NCBI GenBank assembly: GCA_032249695.1
Contig: JAVVHE010000011.1
Span: 1 to 64,000, forward strand
Direction: 5' to 3'
Source of the DNA: JAVVHE01 sp032249695
GTDB lineage: Bacteria > Pseudomonadota > Alphaproteobacteria > Sphingomonadales > Sphingomonadaceae
DNA length: 64,000 bases
The position numbers were made by a program, and so were the translations under genes. Positions 17,409-26,940 of the stretch are shown here, piece by piece. The notes beneath the pieces are model-generated. The model was not told the origin of the DNA. It worked only from the letters and a program-made list of their open reading frames with translations, and made no database searches. Within the stretch, counting starts at the first letter, position 1. Each line of letters starts with the position of its first letter.

Positions 17409-19531
17409 GTCGCCACCCGATTCAGCCGCCGCGCGCCGCTCCAGCGCTGGAGCGCGCCGATGACGCCGCGCTCCAGCTGCGCGCGCGCACGGTCCCAGCG
17501 CGTCGGGTTGTGGACCACGTCGGTGCGATAGAAGCTCGGGCACAGCACCGCCGCGTGCGCGACGCCGCCGCACACGCCGCAGCCGACGCAGCCCTGATCG
17601 ACCTGCGCGACCGGATCCTCGCGCAGCGGGTCGGGATTGGGCGCGATCGTCAGCGAAGGGCAGCCGGACAGCCGGATGCAGCTGTGATCGCCGGTGCACA
17701 CGTCCGGGTCGACTCCGAAACGCGAGCGGACGCGGCGCTTGCCGGCTTTCACCGCAGCCTCGAACTGCGGCCGCTCGCGGCGCTGGCGGTTGAGCATGCA
17801 CTCGCTCTGCGCGATCACCACCTTCGGCCCGCGCTCCGGCGTGGTCATCGCTTCGCTCAACGCGGCTTTCACGCCCGCGATGTCGTAGGTGATCACACGG
17901 CGCACCCACTCCACCCCCACGCCGCGCACCGCCTTTTCGATCGGGTGATTGGTCGACCGCACGTCGTTATCGGCGCGGCTGGAGAGCAAATCCTGCCCGC
18001 CCGTTGCCGCCGAGTAGCTGTTATCGACGATCACCAGCACATTGTCGGTGCGATTGAACACCGCGTTTCCGACGCCGCTCGTCAGGCCGTTATGCCAGAA
18101 GCCGCCGTCGCCCATCACGCTGATCGTGCGTCGGGCACCCTTGGCATTCAGCGCCGACGCGCCCGCCCAGCCCAGGCCATAGCCCATCGTCGTGTTGCCG
18201 ATGCTGAACGGCGGCAGGATCGAGAACAGATGGCAGCCAATGTCGCAGCTGACGTGAATCGGACCCAGCTCGCGCTGGAGAAGCTTCATCGCGGTGAAGA
18301 TCGGGCGTTCGGGGCAGCCCGTGCAGAAACCCGCGGGCCGCTGCGGCAATTCGGCCATCGCCAGCGCCGGAGCGGGCGGCTGCGGGGCCGGAGAGTGGCC
18401 CGCTTCGAGCTTCAGCCACGCCTCGACGCCCGCGCGCACGACCGCGCCGGTATATTCGCCCGCCAGCGGGAGCGGCCCCTTCCCCGCCACCCGGCAGCCC
18501 GAACCCGCGCGCTGCAAGGCGGCGGCGATCGCGTCCTCCAGAAAGGCGGGCTGCCCCTCCTCGATGACCAGAACGGCGCGCTTATCCCCGCAAAAGTCCA
18601 GCAGTTCCGACTCGATCAGCGGGTAGGTAACGTTCAGGACATAGATCGGCAGGTCCGCGTTCCCGAACGGGTCCGAAAGGCCTGCCAGTTCCAGCGCCCG
18701 GATGAGCGTATTGTAGAGACCGCCCTGCACGATAACGCCGACGCCAGGCAGCGCTCCGGTGCCGCCGAAGCGCTCGTTCAGACCATGGCGCAACACGTAA
18801 TCGACCGCGGCAGGCCATCGGCGCGCCACCTTCTCGACTTCGTGCAGGAAGTTGGCGGGTGGCAGCACGATGCGGTCGGGATCGCGGACGGGCGCGTTCT
18901 GCGCATCGGCCAGGCCGAACGCAGGCCGCAGATTGTCCCTGGCAACGAACGATCCGTGCAGATGGCAGGCGCGGATGCGCAGCTCCAGCATCACGGGTGT
19001 GTTGGACGCCTCGGACAAGGCGAAGCCGTGCTCCGCCATCTCGACGATCTTGGGCAGGTTGGGCCGCGGATCGAGCAGCCACATCTGCGATTTCATCGCG
19101 AAGGCATGGCTGCGCTCCTGCATGATGGAGCTGCCCTCGCCATAATCCTCTCCGACGATCACCAGCGCGCCGCCGGTCACGCCGCCGCTCGCGACATTCG
19201 CCAGCGCGTCGCTCGCCACATTGGTGCCGACGGTCGATTTCCACGTGACCGCACCGCGCAGCGGATAGTTGACGCTCGCCGCCAGCATCGCCGCGGCGGC
19301 CGCCTCGCTCGCCGACTGCTCGAAGCGGATGCCGAGTTCCTTCAAGAGCGGGTTGGCGTCGGCGAACACGTCCATCAGGTGGCTGATCGGCGCCCCCTGA
19401 TAGCCGCCGACATAGCTGACGCCCGCTTGCAGCAGCGCCTTCGTCACCGCGAGAATGCCCTCGCCGCGGAACACCTCGCCCGCACCAAGACGCAACTGCT
19501 CCACCTCGCGGACGAACGATCGTTCCGCCAT
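17405..19531 (-). CDS. iorA: indolepyruvate ferredoxin oxidoreductase subunit alpha
   Basis: 708 residues. Domains in order: N-terminal pyrimidine-binding domain with 'GYQGAPISHLMDVF' and the Glu-containing 'FEQSASEAAAAAM'; a central linker; the TPP-binding domain with 'CDIGCHLF', 'MGDGGFWHNGL' and 'VDNSYSAATGGQ' near residues 410-510; and a C-terminal ferredoxin-like part whose cysteines ('DVCTGDHSCIRLSGC' and 'GCVGCGVCGG') could hold [4Fe-4S] clusters. Together with IorB it converts indole-3-pyruvate and related aryl pyruvates to acyl-CoA with reduced ferredoxin, in the cytosol. Start at the ATG at 19531 with GAGAGG upstream. Divergent from the MarR gene. Confidence 0.94.
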   Translation of the reverse strand: MAERSFVREVEQLRLGAGEVFRGEGILAVTKALLQAGVSYVGGYQGAPISHLMDVFADANPLLKELGIRFEQSASEAAAAAMLAASVNYPLRGAVTWKSTVGTNVASDALANVASGGVTGGALVIVGEDYGEGSSIMQERSHAFAMKSQMWLLDPRPNLPKIVEMAEHGFALSEASNTPVMLELRIRACHLHGSFVARDNLRPAFGLADAQNAPVRDPDRIVLPPANFLHEVEKVARRWPAAVDYVLRHGLNERFGGTGALPGVGVIVQGGLYNTLIRALELAGLSDPFGNADLPIYVLNVTYPLIESELLDFCGDKRAVLVIEEGQPAFLEDAIAAALQRAGSGCRVAGKGPLPLAGEYTGAVVRAGVEAWLKLEAGHSPAPQPPAPALAMAELPQRPAGFCTGCPERPIFTAMKLLQRELGPIHVSCDIGCHLFSILPPFSIGNTTMGYGLGWAGASALNAKGARRTISVMGDGGFWHNGLTSGVGNAVFNRTDNVLVIVDNSYSAATGGQDLLSSRADNDVRSTNHPIEKAVRGVGVEWVRRVITYDIAGVKAALSEAMTTPERGPKVVIAQSECMLNRQRRERPQFEAAVKAGKRRVRSRFGVDPDVCTGDHSCIRLSGCPSLTIAPNPDPLREDPVAQVDQGCVGCGVCGGVAHAAVLCPSFYRTDVVHNPTRWDRARAQLERGVIGALQRWSGARRLNRVAT

Positions 19532-19573
19532 AATCCTCTCACCTCAACCAACCAGCCGGATGACTCGGTTTAC

Positions 19574-20062
19574 GTGAAAAGTCAAACAACGCTCCTTTCC
19601 GACCCGGCCGCTGCCGGCTTTCGGCTGGAGCATTCGCCCTTCTACTGGCTGACGCGTGCGAGTGGCCGCTATTTATTGACGATGGAACGGCGGCTGAAGC
19701 GCATCGGGATGGACGTGCCCCGATGGCGCGTGCTGATGATCCTCGCCGAGACCGAGCCCGCAAGCATCAGCACCTTGAGCGAGCACGCGGTCATCAAACT
19801 TTCGACGATGACGCGCATCGTCGGCCGCATGGCGGAGGCGGGGCTGGTGACGACCCGAGCCAGCGCCGACGACGGCCGCGTGACCGAGGCGCGCATGACC
19901 GATGAAGGCCGTGCTGCGCTGGAGCGCGTGCGGCGCGAGGGCAGTGCAGTGTTTCGCAGCGTGTTCGGCGAAGCACCCGACGCCGAGATCGTTCAGCTGA
20001 TCGGCCAGCTGCAGCGCATCACCGGAGCGCTGGCCGCGGCGAAAAGCGATCACGGCAGGTGA
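19574..20062 (+). CDS. MarR family transcriptional regulator
   Basis: 162-residue winged helix-turn-helix protein. The recognition region 'ISTLSEHAVIKLSTMTRIVGRM' and the wing 'TRASADDGRVTEARMTDEG' near residues 70-110 are typical of MarR. It starts at the GTG at 19574; the frame is open for more than 2 kb upstream, but that part lies over iorAB on the other strand and has no protein-like composition. Only 42 bases separate it from iorA, so it very likely controls iorAB and itself from this shared region. A ligand such as an aromatic acid would fit but is inferred. Confidence 0.88.
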   Translation: MKSQTTLLSDPAAAGFRLEHSPFYWLTRASGRYLLTMERRLKRIGMDVPRWRVLMILAETEPASISTLSEHAVIKLSTMTRIVGRMAEAGLVTTRASADDGRVTEARMTDEGRAALERVRREGSAVFRSVFGEAPDAEIVQLIGQLQRITGALAAAKSDHGR

Positions 20063-20300
20063 TCGGCGCCAACCGCACCGGCGACTGACTTCGCGCAGCC
20101 ACACGCCGGACACACCGCGCCGCGCGCGGGCCGGGTGGAGCATCGGGCATGGGCGTGGCGCAATCGCCGATCATGGGCGGCGGCGGCCTGAGTGTATCCG
20201 CCACGCAACGGTCCGCCCGGGACACAGCCGAGCCCGAGTTGACATGGTTGAATCTTCACGTGATCGTTGGAAGCGCAACGATACGGAAGGGAGCTGGTCG

Positions 20301-22745
20301 ATGCGGTCAGGTCGAGCGGTGGGGATGGGGTTGATGCCGTTGCTGCTGGCAGGCGGCGCCGTGTTGGCGCAGCCCGCACAGCCAGACGAAACGCAGGCAG
20401 ATCATCAGCAGAGCGAGGTAAGGACCGACGACTCGTTGCTGACGAACGAGATTGTCGTCACCGCGCAGCGCCGTGAGCAGAACCGGCAGAATGTGGGCAT
20501 CACGCTCAATGTGTTCACCGGCGATCAACTGCGCGAGCTTGGCGTGCGCAACTCGACCGACGTGGCGGCGGTCACGCCCGGCGTATTCTTGTCGGGCAAC
20601 ATCGCTGGCCAGAATCAGCAGGTGACGATCCGCGGCGTTACGCAGAATGACTTCAACGACATCGTCGAGGCGCCGAATGCGACCTACCTGGACGAAGGCT
20701 ATATCGCGATCGCGCAGGCGCAGACCTTCGCGCTGTTCGATATTCAACGCGTCGAGATCCTGAAGGGACCGCAGGGCACGCTGTTCGGCCGCAATGCGAC
20801 GGGCGGCGCGGTGCAGTATGTTTCCAACAAGCCCAGCCTGACACGCACCGAAGGCTTCATCGATGTCGCGGGCAGCCTGTTCGATGTGCCGCGCAGCCGC
20901 GGCGGCGTGCGCCTGGAAGCAGCGTTGGGCACGCCGCTTTCGAATACGTTCGCGGTCCGCGGCGCGATCCTCTACAACCAGCGCGATCCGCTGCTGATCA
21001 ACCTCTACCCGCGCGGAGCGGTCGGCGGTTTGCCGGGGCCGGGCGCTGGTGCGGGCAGCTATGACGACGACACGATCGCTGGCCGCTTCACAGCGCTGTG
21101 GGAGCCGACGAGATCGCTGCGGATGCGGCTGGCCTTCAACGGCGCCTCCACGCGGTTCGGGGTCGGGCCCTACCAGCAGAAGCCGACGATCAACGTGTTC
21201 AACGCTGCGGGCGAGCTCGTTGACACGCGCAATGTCGGCCCGAACGAGACGCGCGCATCGATCGGAGCCAACGGGCAGGATGCCGGATCGGACCTTGCCA
21301 ATAGTGGCGTCTATGGCGCGCCGTTCGGCCGACCTCGGCCGGGCGGCGACTTCTTCGGCTATATCGATCCCGACGGCGACGGCTTCCTGACGAGCTATGA
21401 CTTCGGGTTCAACAATATCGGCTCGGTCGATACGCTCGGCATCAACTTCAATTTCGCCTGGGATATCAGTCCCTCGACGACGCTGACCTCGATCACCGAC
21501 TACAAGAAATACGACAAGCTGCTGTTCATCGACGTCGACGCCGGGCCGGGCAACCAGTCGGCCAACTACGCCGCCGTCGATGGCTACAGCATCACGCAGG
21601 AGCTGCGGCTGAACGGCAAGCTGACGGACTTCGAATGGACGGCCGGGCTCTATTATCTGCGCATCGACTCGCGTTCGAAGAACGGCCTCAAATTCCCGGT
21701 CGGTAGCGTTGTGCCGGGTGCGCCGTTCGACCTCGGTTCCGACGCGCGGCTGATCACCGACAGCTATTCGGCATTCGGGCAGATCGAATATCGTTTCGCA
21801 CCGCGCTGGAACTTCATCCTCGGTGCACGCGTCATCCAGGAAGAAAAGAATTATAACTTCGCGCAGAACATCTACGGCACCCAGGACAGCCGCCACATCC
21901 ATGTCGGTACGCCAACTCCGATCGGCCCGCTGCCGGGCGGGCGACCGTTCCTCGATCAGCGCGGCCAGACGCTGTGGGCTGGGAAGGTGCAGATCGAATA
22001 CAAGCCCAACCGTGACCTCCTGCTGTTCGCTGGCGTCAATCGCGGCGTGAAGGCAGGCAGTTACAACGCCCAGCTCGCGGGTGGACTGCCAACTCCGCCA
22101 GCCTTCATCCCTTACGGCCCCGAGACGCTGCTGTCATACGAGGGCGGGTTCAAGTGGACGTTCCTTGATGGCCGCGGACGGCTCAACGCCAGCGGCTATT
22201 ACTACGACTACAGCAACTACCAGTCATTCCTGTTCACCGGCGTGTCGGGCGTCGTCATCAACGCCAATGCGCGCACCTATGGCGGCGAAGCGGAGTTTGC
22301 GGTCTCGCCTTTGCGGGGATTGGATCTGGCGTTCAACGTTTCGGCGTTCGACGCGACGGTTCTGGACGTGCCGCTGCGCGTCGGCGGCCCGATCCGACGC
22401 GACGTCAAGCCGACCTATGCGCCTGAGCTGCAGACGAATTCGATCGTGCGCTATCAGTTCGATGCGCTGGGCGGGAGGATCGCGGTCGCCTTCGATGGTC
22501 AGACATCGAGCGGCTTCTACTATAATCTGCGCAACTTCTCGTCGGACCGCTTCGATCCGTTCCTGATCGCCAACTTCGGCCTGTCGTGGTCCAACGACCG
22601 GGTCCGCCTGGGATTCGACGTCAGGAACGCAACCGACGAGCGCGCCGGCGTTCAGGGCTTCAACCTCGCGGGCCTGTGCGGCTGCAACGAGGTGAGCTAC
22701 CGCCTGCCCCGCCAGTTCATCCTGAGCGCGCGCTACACCTACTAG
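20301..22745 (+). CDS. TonB-dependent receptor
   Basis: 814-residue outer-membrane receptor. Signal peptide 'GMGLMPLLLAGGAVLAQ', TonB-box-like segment 'NEIVVTAQRR' about residue 50, plug domain to about residue 200 ('VNVF..', 'VEILKGPQGTLFGRNATGGAVQYVS' in parts), then a 22-stranded barrel ending in the aromatic 'SARYTY' typical of barrel insertion. Start at the ATG at 20301 behind AAGGGAG (20287-20293). This is the large sphingomonad receptor type used for siderophores, sugars or plant compounds; the ligand is unknown. It precedes, convergently, a GMC oxidoreductase and cyclase that could process an imported aromatic or terpenoid substrate, which is inference only. Confidence 0.92.
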   Translation: MRSGRAVGMGLMPLLLAGGAVLAQPAQPDETQADHQQSEVRTDDSLLTNEIVVTAQRREQNRQNVGITLNVFTGDQLRELGVRNSTDVAAVTPGVFLSGNIAGQNQQVTIRGVTQNDFNDIVEAPNATYLDEGYIAIAQAQTFALFDIQRVEILKGPQGTLFGRNATGGAVQYVSNKPSLTRTEGFIDVAGSLFDVPRSRGGVRLEAALGTPLSNTFAVRGAILYNQRDPLLINLYPRGAVGGLPGPGAGAGSYDDDTIAGRFTALWEPTRSLRMRLAFNGASTRFGVGPYQQKPTINVFNAAGELVDTRNVGPNETRASIGANGQDAGSDLANSGVYGAPFGRPRPGGDFFGYIDPDGDGFLTSYDFGFNNIGSVDTLGINFNFAWDISPSTTLTSITDYKKYDKLLFIDVDAGPGNQSANYAAVDGYSITQELRLNGKLTDFEWTAGLYYLRIDSRSKNGLKFPVGSVVPGAPFDLGSDARLITDSYSAFGQIEYRFAPRWNFILGARVIQEEKNYNFAQNIYGTQDSRHIHVGTPTPIGPLPGGRPFLDQRGQTLWAGKVQIEYKPNRDLLLFAGVNRGVKAGSYNAQLAGGLPTPPAFIPYGPETLLSYEGGFKWTFLDGRGRLNASGYYYDYSNYQSFLFTGVSGVVINANARTYGGEAEFAVSPLRGLDLAFNVSAFDATVLDVPLRVGGPIRRDVKPTYAPELQTNSIVRYQFDALGGRIAVAFDGQTSSGFYYNLRNFSSDRFDPFLIANFGLSWSNDRVRLGFDVRNATDERAGVQGFNLAGLCGCNEVSYRLPRQFILSARYTY

Positions 22746-22764
22746 TGACAGAGGGTCGACGCGC

Positions 22765-24297
22765 TCAGGCGATGAGCGCGGGCCATTCGCGCGCGATGTG
22801 CTCGCCCGCGCGGAGCGTCAGCGCGTGGACCGTGAAGGTGGGGTTCGCCGCGCCGCCCGTCGGGAACAGGCCCGGCCCGGCCACGAACAGATTGGGATGG
22901 CCATGGACGCGGCCATAGTCATCGCAAACCGAGTCATTGGGCGTTCGGCCCATGACGGTGCCGCCCATCAGGTGCGCGCTGCCCTGCGGGCCGTGCCAGC
23001 TCTCCAACGCGCCGGCCGCCTTCATCACGCGCATCCCTTCGTCGCGCATCCGCTCCCACGCGCGCTGTGCGCCGGGGCGGTGCCTGTGGGTCAGCTGCGG
23101 GCGCGGCGGTTCGCCGGGCACAGGCGCGGCAGCGAGCGTCACGCGGTTTTCGGCATCGGGCAGAGCCTCGCCCATGCCGATCATGTTGGCCCCGCCGCGC
23201 GCCATCCTGGCAGTGAACGCCTTCAGCTCCGACCCGAACAGCTCCGCCCGAGCGCTGACCAGCCCCGCGAGATCGTTGGGCTTCATCGCGGGGGCGACGA
23301 GCCACTGGTGCCCGCCCACGAACCCGGGCTCGGCGTCCTTGCGGTAGCCGTCGTGGCCGATCAGCATCGCGCCCACCAGCCCCTCGTGCGGCGCGGTCGG
23401 TTCGTCGAACAGGCCGACGACCTGGATCAGCGAGTGCGTCATCAGATGGCGTCCGGCCAGCGGCCCGCCGAGCCCGCTCGCCAGCAGCAGCGCGGCGTTG
23501 TGTGGCACGCTCGCGGACAGCACGACCAGCTGTGCGCCAATGAACCGCGGCTCGCGCCCACCGACCGCGACGCCCTCGATGCGACCGCCCGGACCCGGCG
23601 CGAGGCGCACCGCCGGGGCCTTCGCCTCGATGGTCACGCCGGCCGCCTCGCAGCGTGGCAGCCACACGGTCTGCGGGTTGGCGAGTGCTCCGGTCGGGCA
23701 GCCCGCGTCGCACCAGCCGTCATAGATGCACGGCGGGCGGCCCTGATACTCAACCGAGGTGATCGCCATCGGCGCGGGGGCGAGCCGCAGGCCTAAGCTG
23801 TCGAACCCGCGCTTCAGCACGCGCGCCTGAGCATTGAGCGGATGCGGCGGCATCGGGTAGGGATCGGCCGGCGGCCGCCATCTCTCGGCAGCTGCGTCTC
23901 CAGCGATGCCGACCTCGCGCTGGACGCGATCGTAGAACGGCCTGAGCGTGGCGTAGTCGAGCGGCCAGTCCAGCCCCTCGCCATAGAGCGTGCGCAACCG
24001 GAAATCGGCCTCTTTCAGGCGCGGCCAGGTCGCATAGTGGTGCAGCGCTGCCCCGCCGACGCCGCGCCCAAGATTGAAGCCCGCGCCCACCGGCTGCGGC
24101 CCACCGGTCGCGACCGGCCCCGAGCGCAGGCGGCGGCTGTAAAGCTGCGAGCTGACGAGGTCCTGAAGCTGCCAGGCGGGCCCAGCCTCGATCACATGGA
24201 CGCGCCGCCCCGCCTCACCCAGCACGGCCGCCATATGCAGCCCCGCCGCGCCCGCGCCGACGATCAGGACTTCGGTGTCGGTGACCGCTGCGACCAC
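22765..24297 (-). CDS. GMC family oxidoreductase
   Basis: 510 residues. FAD-binding 'GAGAAGLHMA' at about residues 13-22 with 'VIEAGP' at the end of the second strand; 'GRGVGGAALHHYATW' is the flavin-adjacent GMC segment. The cysteine-bearing 'IYDGWCDAGCPTGA' resembles the gluconate 2-dehydrogenase large-subunit branch. The C-terminal 'HLMGGTVMGRTPNDSV' and 'ANPTFTVHALTLRAGEHIA' carry the catalytic His/Asn region. The protein oxidises an alcohol or sugar; no cytochrome or gamma subunit is next to it and no signal peptide is seen. GTG start at 24297, 4 bases after the cyclase stop, so the two genes are an operon. Confidence 0.9.
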   Translation of the reverse strand: MVAAVTDTEVLIVGAGAAGLHMAAVLGEAGRRVHVIEAGPAWQLQDLVSSQLYSRRLRSGPVATGGPQPVGAGFNLGRGVGGAALHHYATWPRLKEADFRLRTLYGEGLDWPLDYATLRPFYDRVQREVGIAGDAAAERWRPPADPYPMPPHPLNAQARVLKRGFDSLGLRLAPAPMAITSVEYQGRPPCIYDGWCDAGCPTGALANPQTVWLPRCEAAGVTIEAKAPAVRLAPGPGGRIEGVAVGGREPRFIGAQLVVLSASVPHNAALLLASGLGGPLAGRHLMTHSLIQVVGLFDEPTAPHEGLVGAMLIGHDGYRKDAEPGFVGGHQWLVAPAMKPNDLAGLVSARAELFGSELKAFTARMARGGANMIGMGEALPDAENRVTLAAAPVPGEPPRPQLTHRHRPGAQRAWERMRDEGMRVMKAAGALESWHGPQGSAHLMGGTVMGRTPNDSVCDDYGRVHGHPNLFVAGPGLFPTGGAANPTFTVHALTLRAGEHIAREWPALIA

Positions 24298-24301
24298 GGC
24301 G

Positions 24302-25072
24302 TCAGCTTTCGACCAGCGCCAGCACCCGCAGCGGCGAGCCCGAACCGTCCACGATCTTCAGCGGCGGCGCGATGACGATTGCCCCGGTCGGCGGCAGCTG
24401 ATCCAGATTGGTGAGGCACTGCAGACCGTAGCGCCCGGCTCCGTGCAGCAGCGTGTGGGCAGGGTAGGGCGGATCGAAGCCGTGCGCCTGGCCAGCATCG
24501 GTGCCGATCGTCTCGACTCCAAAGCCGCGCACGCCGCGGTCCAGCATCACCTGCACCGCAGCAGCGCTCGGCCCGGGCGTGTGCGCCCCCGTGTCGTCGC
24601 GGTTGGTGTAAGCGTCGCCGTGGCGCTTGGACCAATCGGTGCGGAGCAGAAGCCAGCAATCGGCGGGCACGCGACCATGCGTCGCCTCCCATGCCTCGAT
24701 GTGGCCCGGCTTCAGCAAGAAGTCCGGATCGGCCGCGCACTCGGCTGAAACATCGATCACCGCCGCCGGGCCTACGAGCCGCCCGGGAGGGATCGTCGCG
24801 GTGGTGTTGTCCGGCAGCTCGCGGCCAGTCACCCAATGGACCGGCGCATCGAAATGCGTGCCGGTATGCTCGTTCATCGCGATTTCGGCCCAGTACCAGG
24901 CCGATCCGCGCTCATCGTAGCGGCTGACCTCGCGGCGCGTGAATCCGGCGCACTGGCCGAACTCGGGCGGCAATACGAGCGCGGGCGTGTCCGGCGACAG
25001 CGGCTGCGTCAGATCGACGACACGCACCGCGCCGGCGGCAAGGAGCTGCGCCAACTCTGCCAGAACGGTCAT
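24302..25072 (-). CDS. cyclase family protein (kynurenine formamidase-like hydrolase)
   Basis: 256-residue metal-dependent hydrolase. The family signature HxGTHxDxPxH is present as 'HTGTHFDAPVH' with His69, His73, Asp75 and His79 as the metal ligands. A second conserved block 'GVETIGTDAG' follows near residue 190. Members open amide or lactone rings or hydrolyse formamides; the substrate is not identifiable. It heads the operon with the GMC oxidoreductase, suggesting that an oxidation product is hydrolysed or vice versa. The start ATG at 25072 matches the family's N-terminus; no strong ribosome binding site. Confidence 0.85.
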   Translation of the reverse strand: MTVLAELAQLLAAGAVRVVDLTQPLSPDTPALVLPPEFGQCAGFTRREVSRYDERGSAWYWAEIAMNEHTGTHFDAPVHWVTGRELPDNTTATIPPGRLVGPAAVIDVSAECAADPDFLLKPGHIEAWEATHGRVPADCWLLLRTDWSKRHGDAYTNRDDTGAHTPGPSAAAVQVMLDRGVRGFGVETIGTDAGQAHGFDPPYPAHTLLHGAGRYGLQCLTNLDQLPPTGAIVIAPPLKIVDGSGSPLRVLALVES

Positions 25073-25163
25073 GTTTTCCAGTCCCCACCACCCATTACTG
25101 TGGCGGGAACCTGTGCCGCCCGACGCGGGACTGTCAATCGCAGCCGCGCCAAGCGGCCGACGA

Positions 25164-25761
25164 TCAGCCGCGCCGACGGGCCAGTTTCAGGCCCAGCAGC
25201 CCCAACGCGCAGAGCGCCAGCGACCCGGGAGCGGGCGTGCTGACCGTGTTGAACTGAATGTCCGCCAAGCCCGGGTTTGAGCCCTGCGTTTGAAGCACCG
25301 TGTAGCGCACGAACTGCGCCGGGATTGGCGACGCGAAGGTCGGGCTCGTCTGGAAGCTGGCGATGGTGGTCGGCCCGGCAGGGACCGCCAGCACCGGTGA
25401 CGTGTAGCTGCCCACGATCGTGCCGAACGAAGCGTCGTTGGCGAAATCCAGCCGATATTGGCGTGTGAAGTCAAACGTACCGCCTACGAACCCGCCGTTA
25501 CCCCCTCCGCTCGTGGTACGGTCGGTGATCAGCGCCGAGGCGATCGTGAACGAGCCGCCGAGACCGAAGGTGATCGTGCTGCCCGCGCCAGTGCCCAGCG
25601 AAATCCGTCACGAAGCGGTTGCCGCCGGTATCGATCGCGAACGGCGCTTCGTAGGTGGGAAACTGCGACGAGGCCGTCGCCGTCGTCGGCGTGATCGTTG
25701 CTGCCTGCGCGATTCCGGTCAGGCAGACCGATGCGGTCAGAATTGCGAACGTGCGCCCCAT
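25164..25761 (-). pseudogene. PEP-CTERM-type exported protein, frameshifted
   Basis: The first part starts at the ATG at 25761 after GGAGGGG, with signal peptide 'ILTASVCLTGIAQA', and reads to codon 53 ('NRFVTD'). From there the frame leads to nonsense, but skipping one base in the AAA at 25601-25603 (TTT on the coding strand) resumes a sensible protein: 'SLGTGAGSTITFG', 'FVGGTFDFTRQYRLDF' and, at the end, a PEP-CTERM-like signal ('TPAPGSLALCALGLLG' then 'ARRRG'). Reconstructed length is about 198 residues. A one-base insertion, in the genome or in the assembly, best explains it. Function unknown beyond being an exosortase-type sorted protein. Confidence 0.75.
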
Positions 25762-25839
25762 AAGCCCCTCCAGTGATGCGGCCGAGATCGGCTCGGAGCC
25801 GAACGGTTTCGAGCCTCGGCCGCAGTTTCGTCTGCCCGC

Positions 25840-26550
25840 TTACTTCAGCAGCAGGTTGACCGAGAACACAACGCCCGCACCGCCGTCGCGCGCGAAGCTG
25901 TGGCTCGCCTCAACATAGCTCAGAGCGAATGTGAACGGCAAGCGGCTTGGCTTATAGCGCACTCCGGCGAGCCAGTCCACTTTATTGCCCGCTCGCCCGC
26001 CGCTTTCAACACCCGCGCGCAGGCGCAGCGACAGCGGGACGGTGGCGGCGGAGGCGTTCAGTTCGGCAAAACCATAGACATTGTCGCCGCGCAGGTTGGC
26101 CTGATCGGGAGCGTAATTGATGCCGCCCGTCAGCTTGAGGGCGTTCGCAGGGCCGAAGCCGGGCGTGGTCAGCGCGCCGTAGAGCTCGACGAAGTCGCGG
26201 CGGCGTCCGGCGAGATAAAGATAGCCCTGCACCCCCACGTCGGGCCGCCAGCCGTCGCCGTAGCTGTGCGTCCAGCCCGCATAGAGGTCTGCCTCGCCTG
26301 CAGCGCCCCCCAGCAGCCGCCCGCTCACCGTCGTCGCGGACACGCCGCCGTAGAAGCCCGGATCGCTATCCAGCCGCACCTCGCCCTGCGCCGCCCAGTG
26401 GCGGTTGGAGAGGCTGACCCCGCGAAAGCGGTAATCGGAGACGGCCGCCACCGAGGCCGACAGCTGCACCGGCGGCGGCGGATCGGTGTCAGCGGCGTGA
26501 GCTGCGGAGGCCATCAGCACCGCCGCAGCAAGGATTGGGATTCGGCTCAT
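25840..26550 (-). CDS. TorF family putative porin
   Basis: 236 residues with the signal peptide 'ILAAAVLMASAAHAAD'. The mature N-terminus 'SASVAAVSDYRFRGVSLSNRHWAAQGEV' carries the 'DYRFRG' block typical of the Gcw_chp/TorF family. Alternating strand patterns continue to 'FSVNLLLK', a typical outer-membrane barrel end. Such proteins are predicted outer-membrane porins, often near nitrogen or ammonium transport genes; here the ammonium transporter is 1.3 kb away on the other strand. Start at the ATG at 26550. Confidence 0.8.
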   Translation of the reverse strand: MSRIPILAAAVLMASAAHAADTDPPPPVQLSASVAAVSDYRFRGVSLSNRHWAAQGEVRLDSDPGFYGGVSATTVSGRLLGGAAGEADLYAGWTHSYGDGWRPDVGVQGYLYLAGRRRDFVELYGALTTPGFGPANALKLTGGINYAPDQANLRGDNVYGFAELNASAATVPLSLRLRAGVESGGRAGNKVDWLAGVRYKPSRLPFTFALSYVEASHSFARDGGAGVVFSVNLLLK

Positions 26551-26727
26551 CGGCAGCGGCCTTAGCGTCGGCGCAGCGGCTGCGGCTAGGCTGGCATCGA
26601 CGAGGCGGGCCCCCGCCCGTCTGCCCGGCAACCGCTGGCGCCGCGCCCGCCCAGCCCCATGCGGCCGGCGGCGCTCGGCCCTGCCGCAGCGCTCGCGTGC
26701 TGCGGCGTGCGCGGCTAGGCAGCCTCT

Positions 26728-26940
26728 ATGGCACTTGTCGAAGTCGCGCGTTTCCAGAACCCGATCGAAGCCGAGCTCGCGCGCTCGGCGCTGGAGGCGG
26801 CGGGGCTCGATGCCGTGCTGTTCGATGGTGGCGTCTCCAGCGCCTACGCGGGCGCGCTTGCGCTCACTCCGTCGCGGCTGATGACGCCGCGCGAGCAGGA
26901 GCAGGCCGCGCGGGCGCTGCTCGGCTCGATGCAGCCATGA
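26728..26940 (+). CDS. DUF2007 family small protein
   Basis: 70 residues, the usual size of DUF2007 proteins. The protein reads 'ALVEVARFQNPIEAELARSALEAAGLDAVLFD', in short blocks: a beta-alpha-beta fold similar to PII-like signalling or ACT folds, which is why the family is called a putative signal-transducing protein. Its stop overlaps the start of the patatin gene as ATGA, so the two are translationally coupled. The third gene of the group is the ammonium transporter. Function is not established. Confidence 0.75.
   Translation: MALVEVARFQNPIEAELARSALEAAGLDAVLFDGGVSSAYAGALALTPSRLMTPREQEQAARALLGSMQP

Noticed and set aside
17252..19573. Long plus-strand open frame running into the MarR gene
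   Set aside because: It lies over iorAB on the opposite strand, is dominated by Arg, Ala, Asp and His and shows no domain. Only the part from the GTG at 19574 looks like protein.
19565..19585. Possible MarR palindrome TTTACGTGAAA
   Set aside because: The inner bases do not pair, and only the outer TTT/AAA match; too weak to call an operator.
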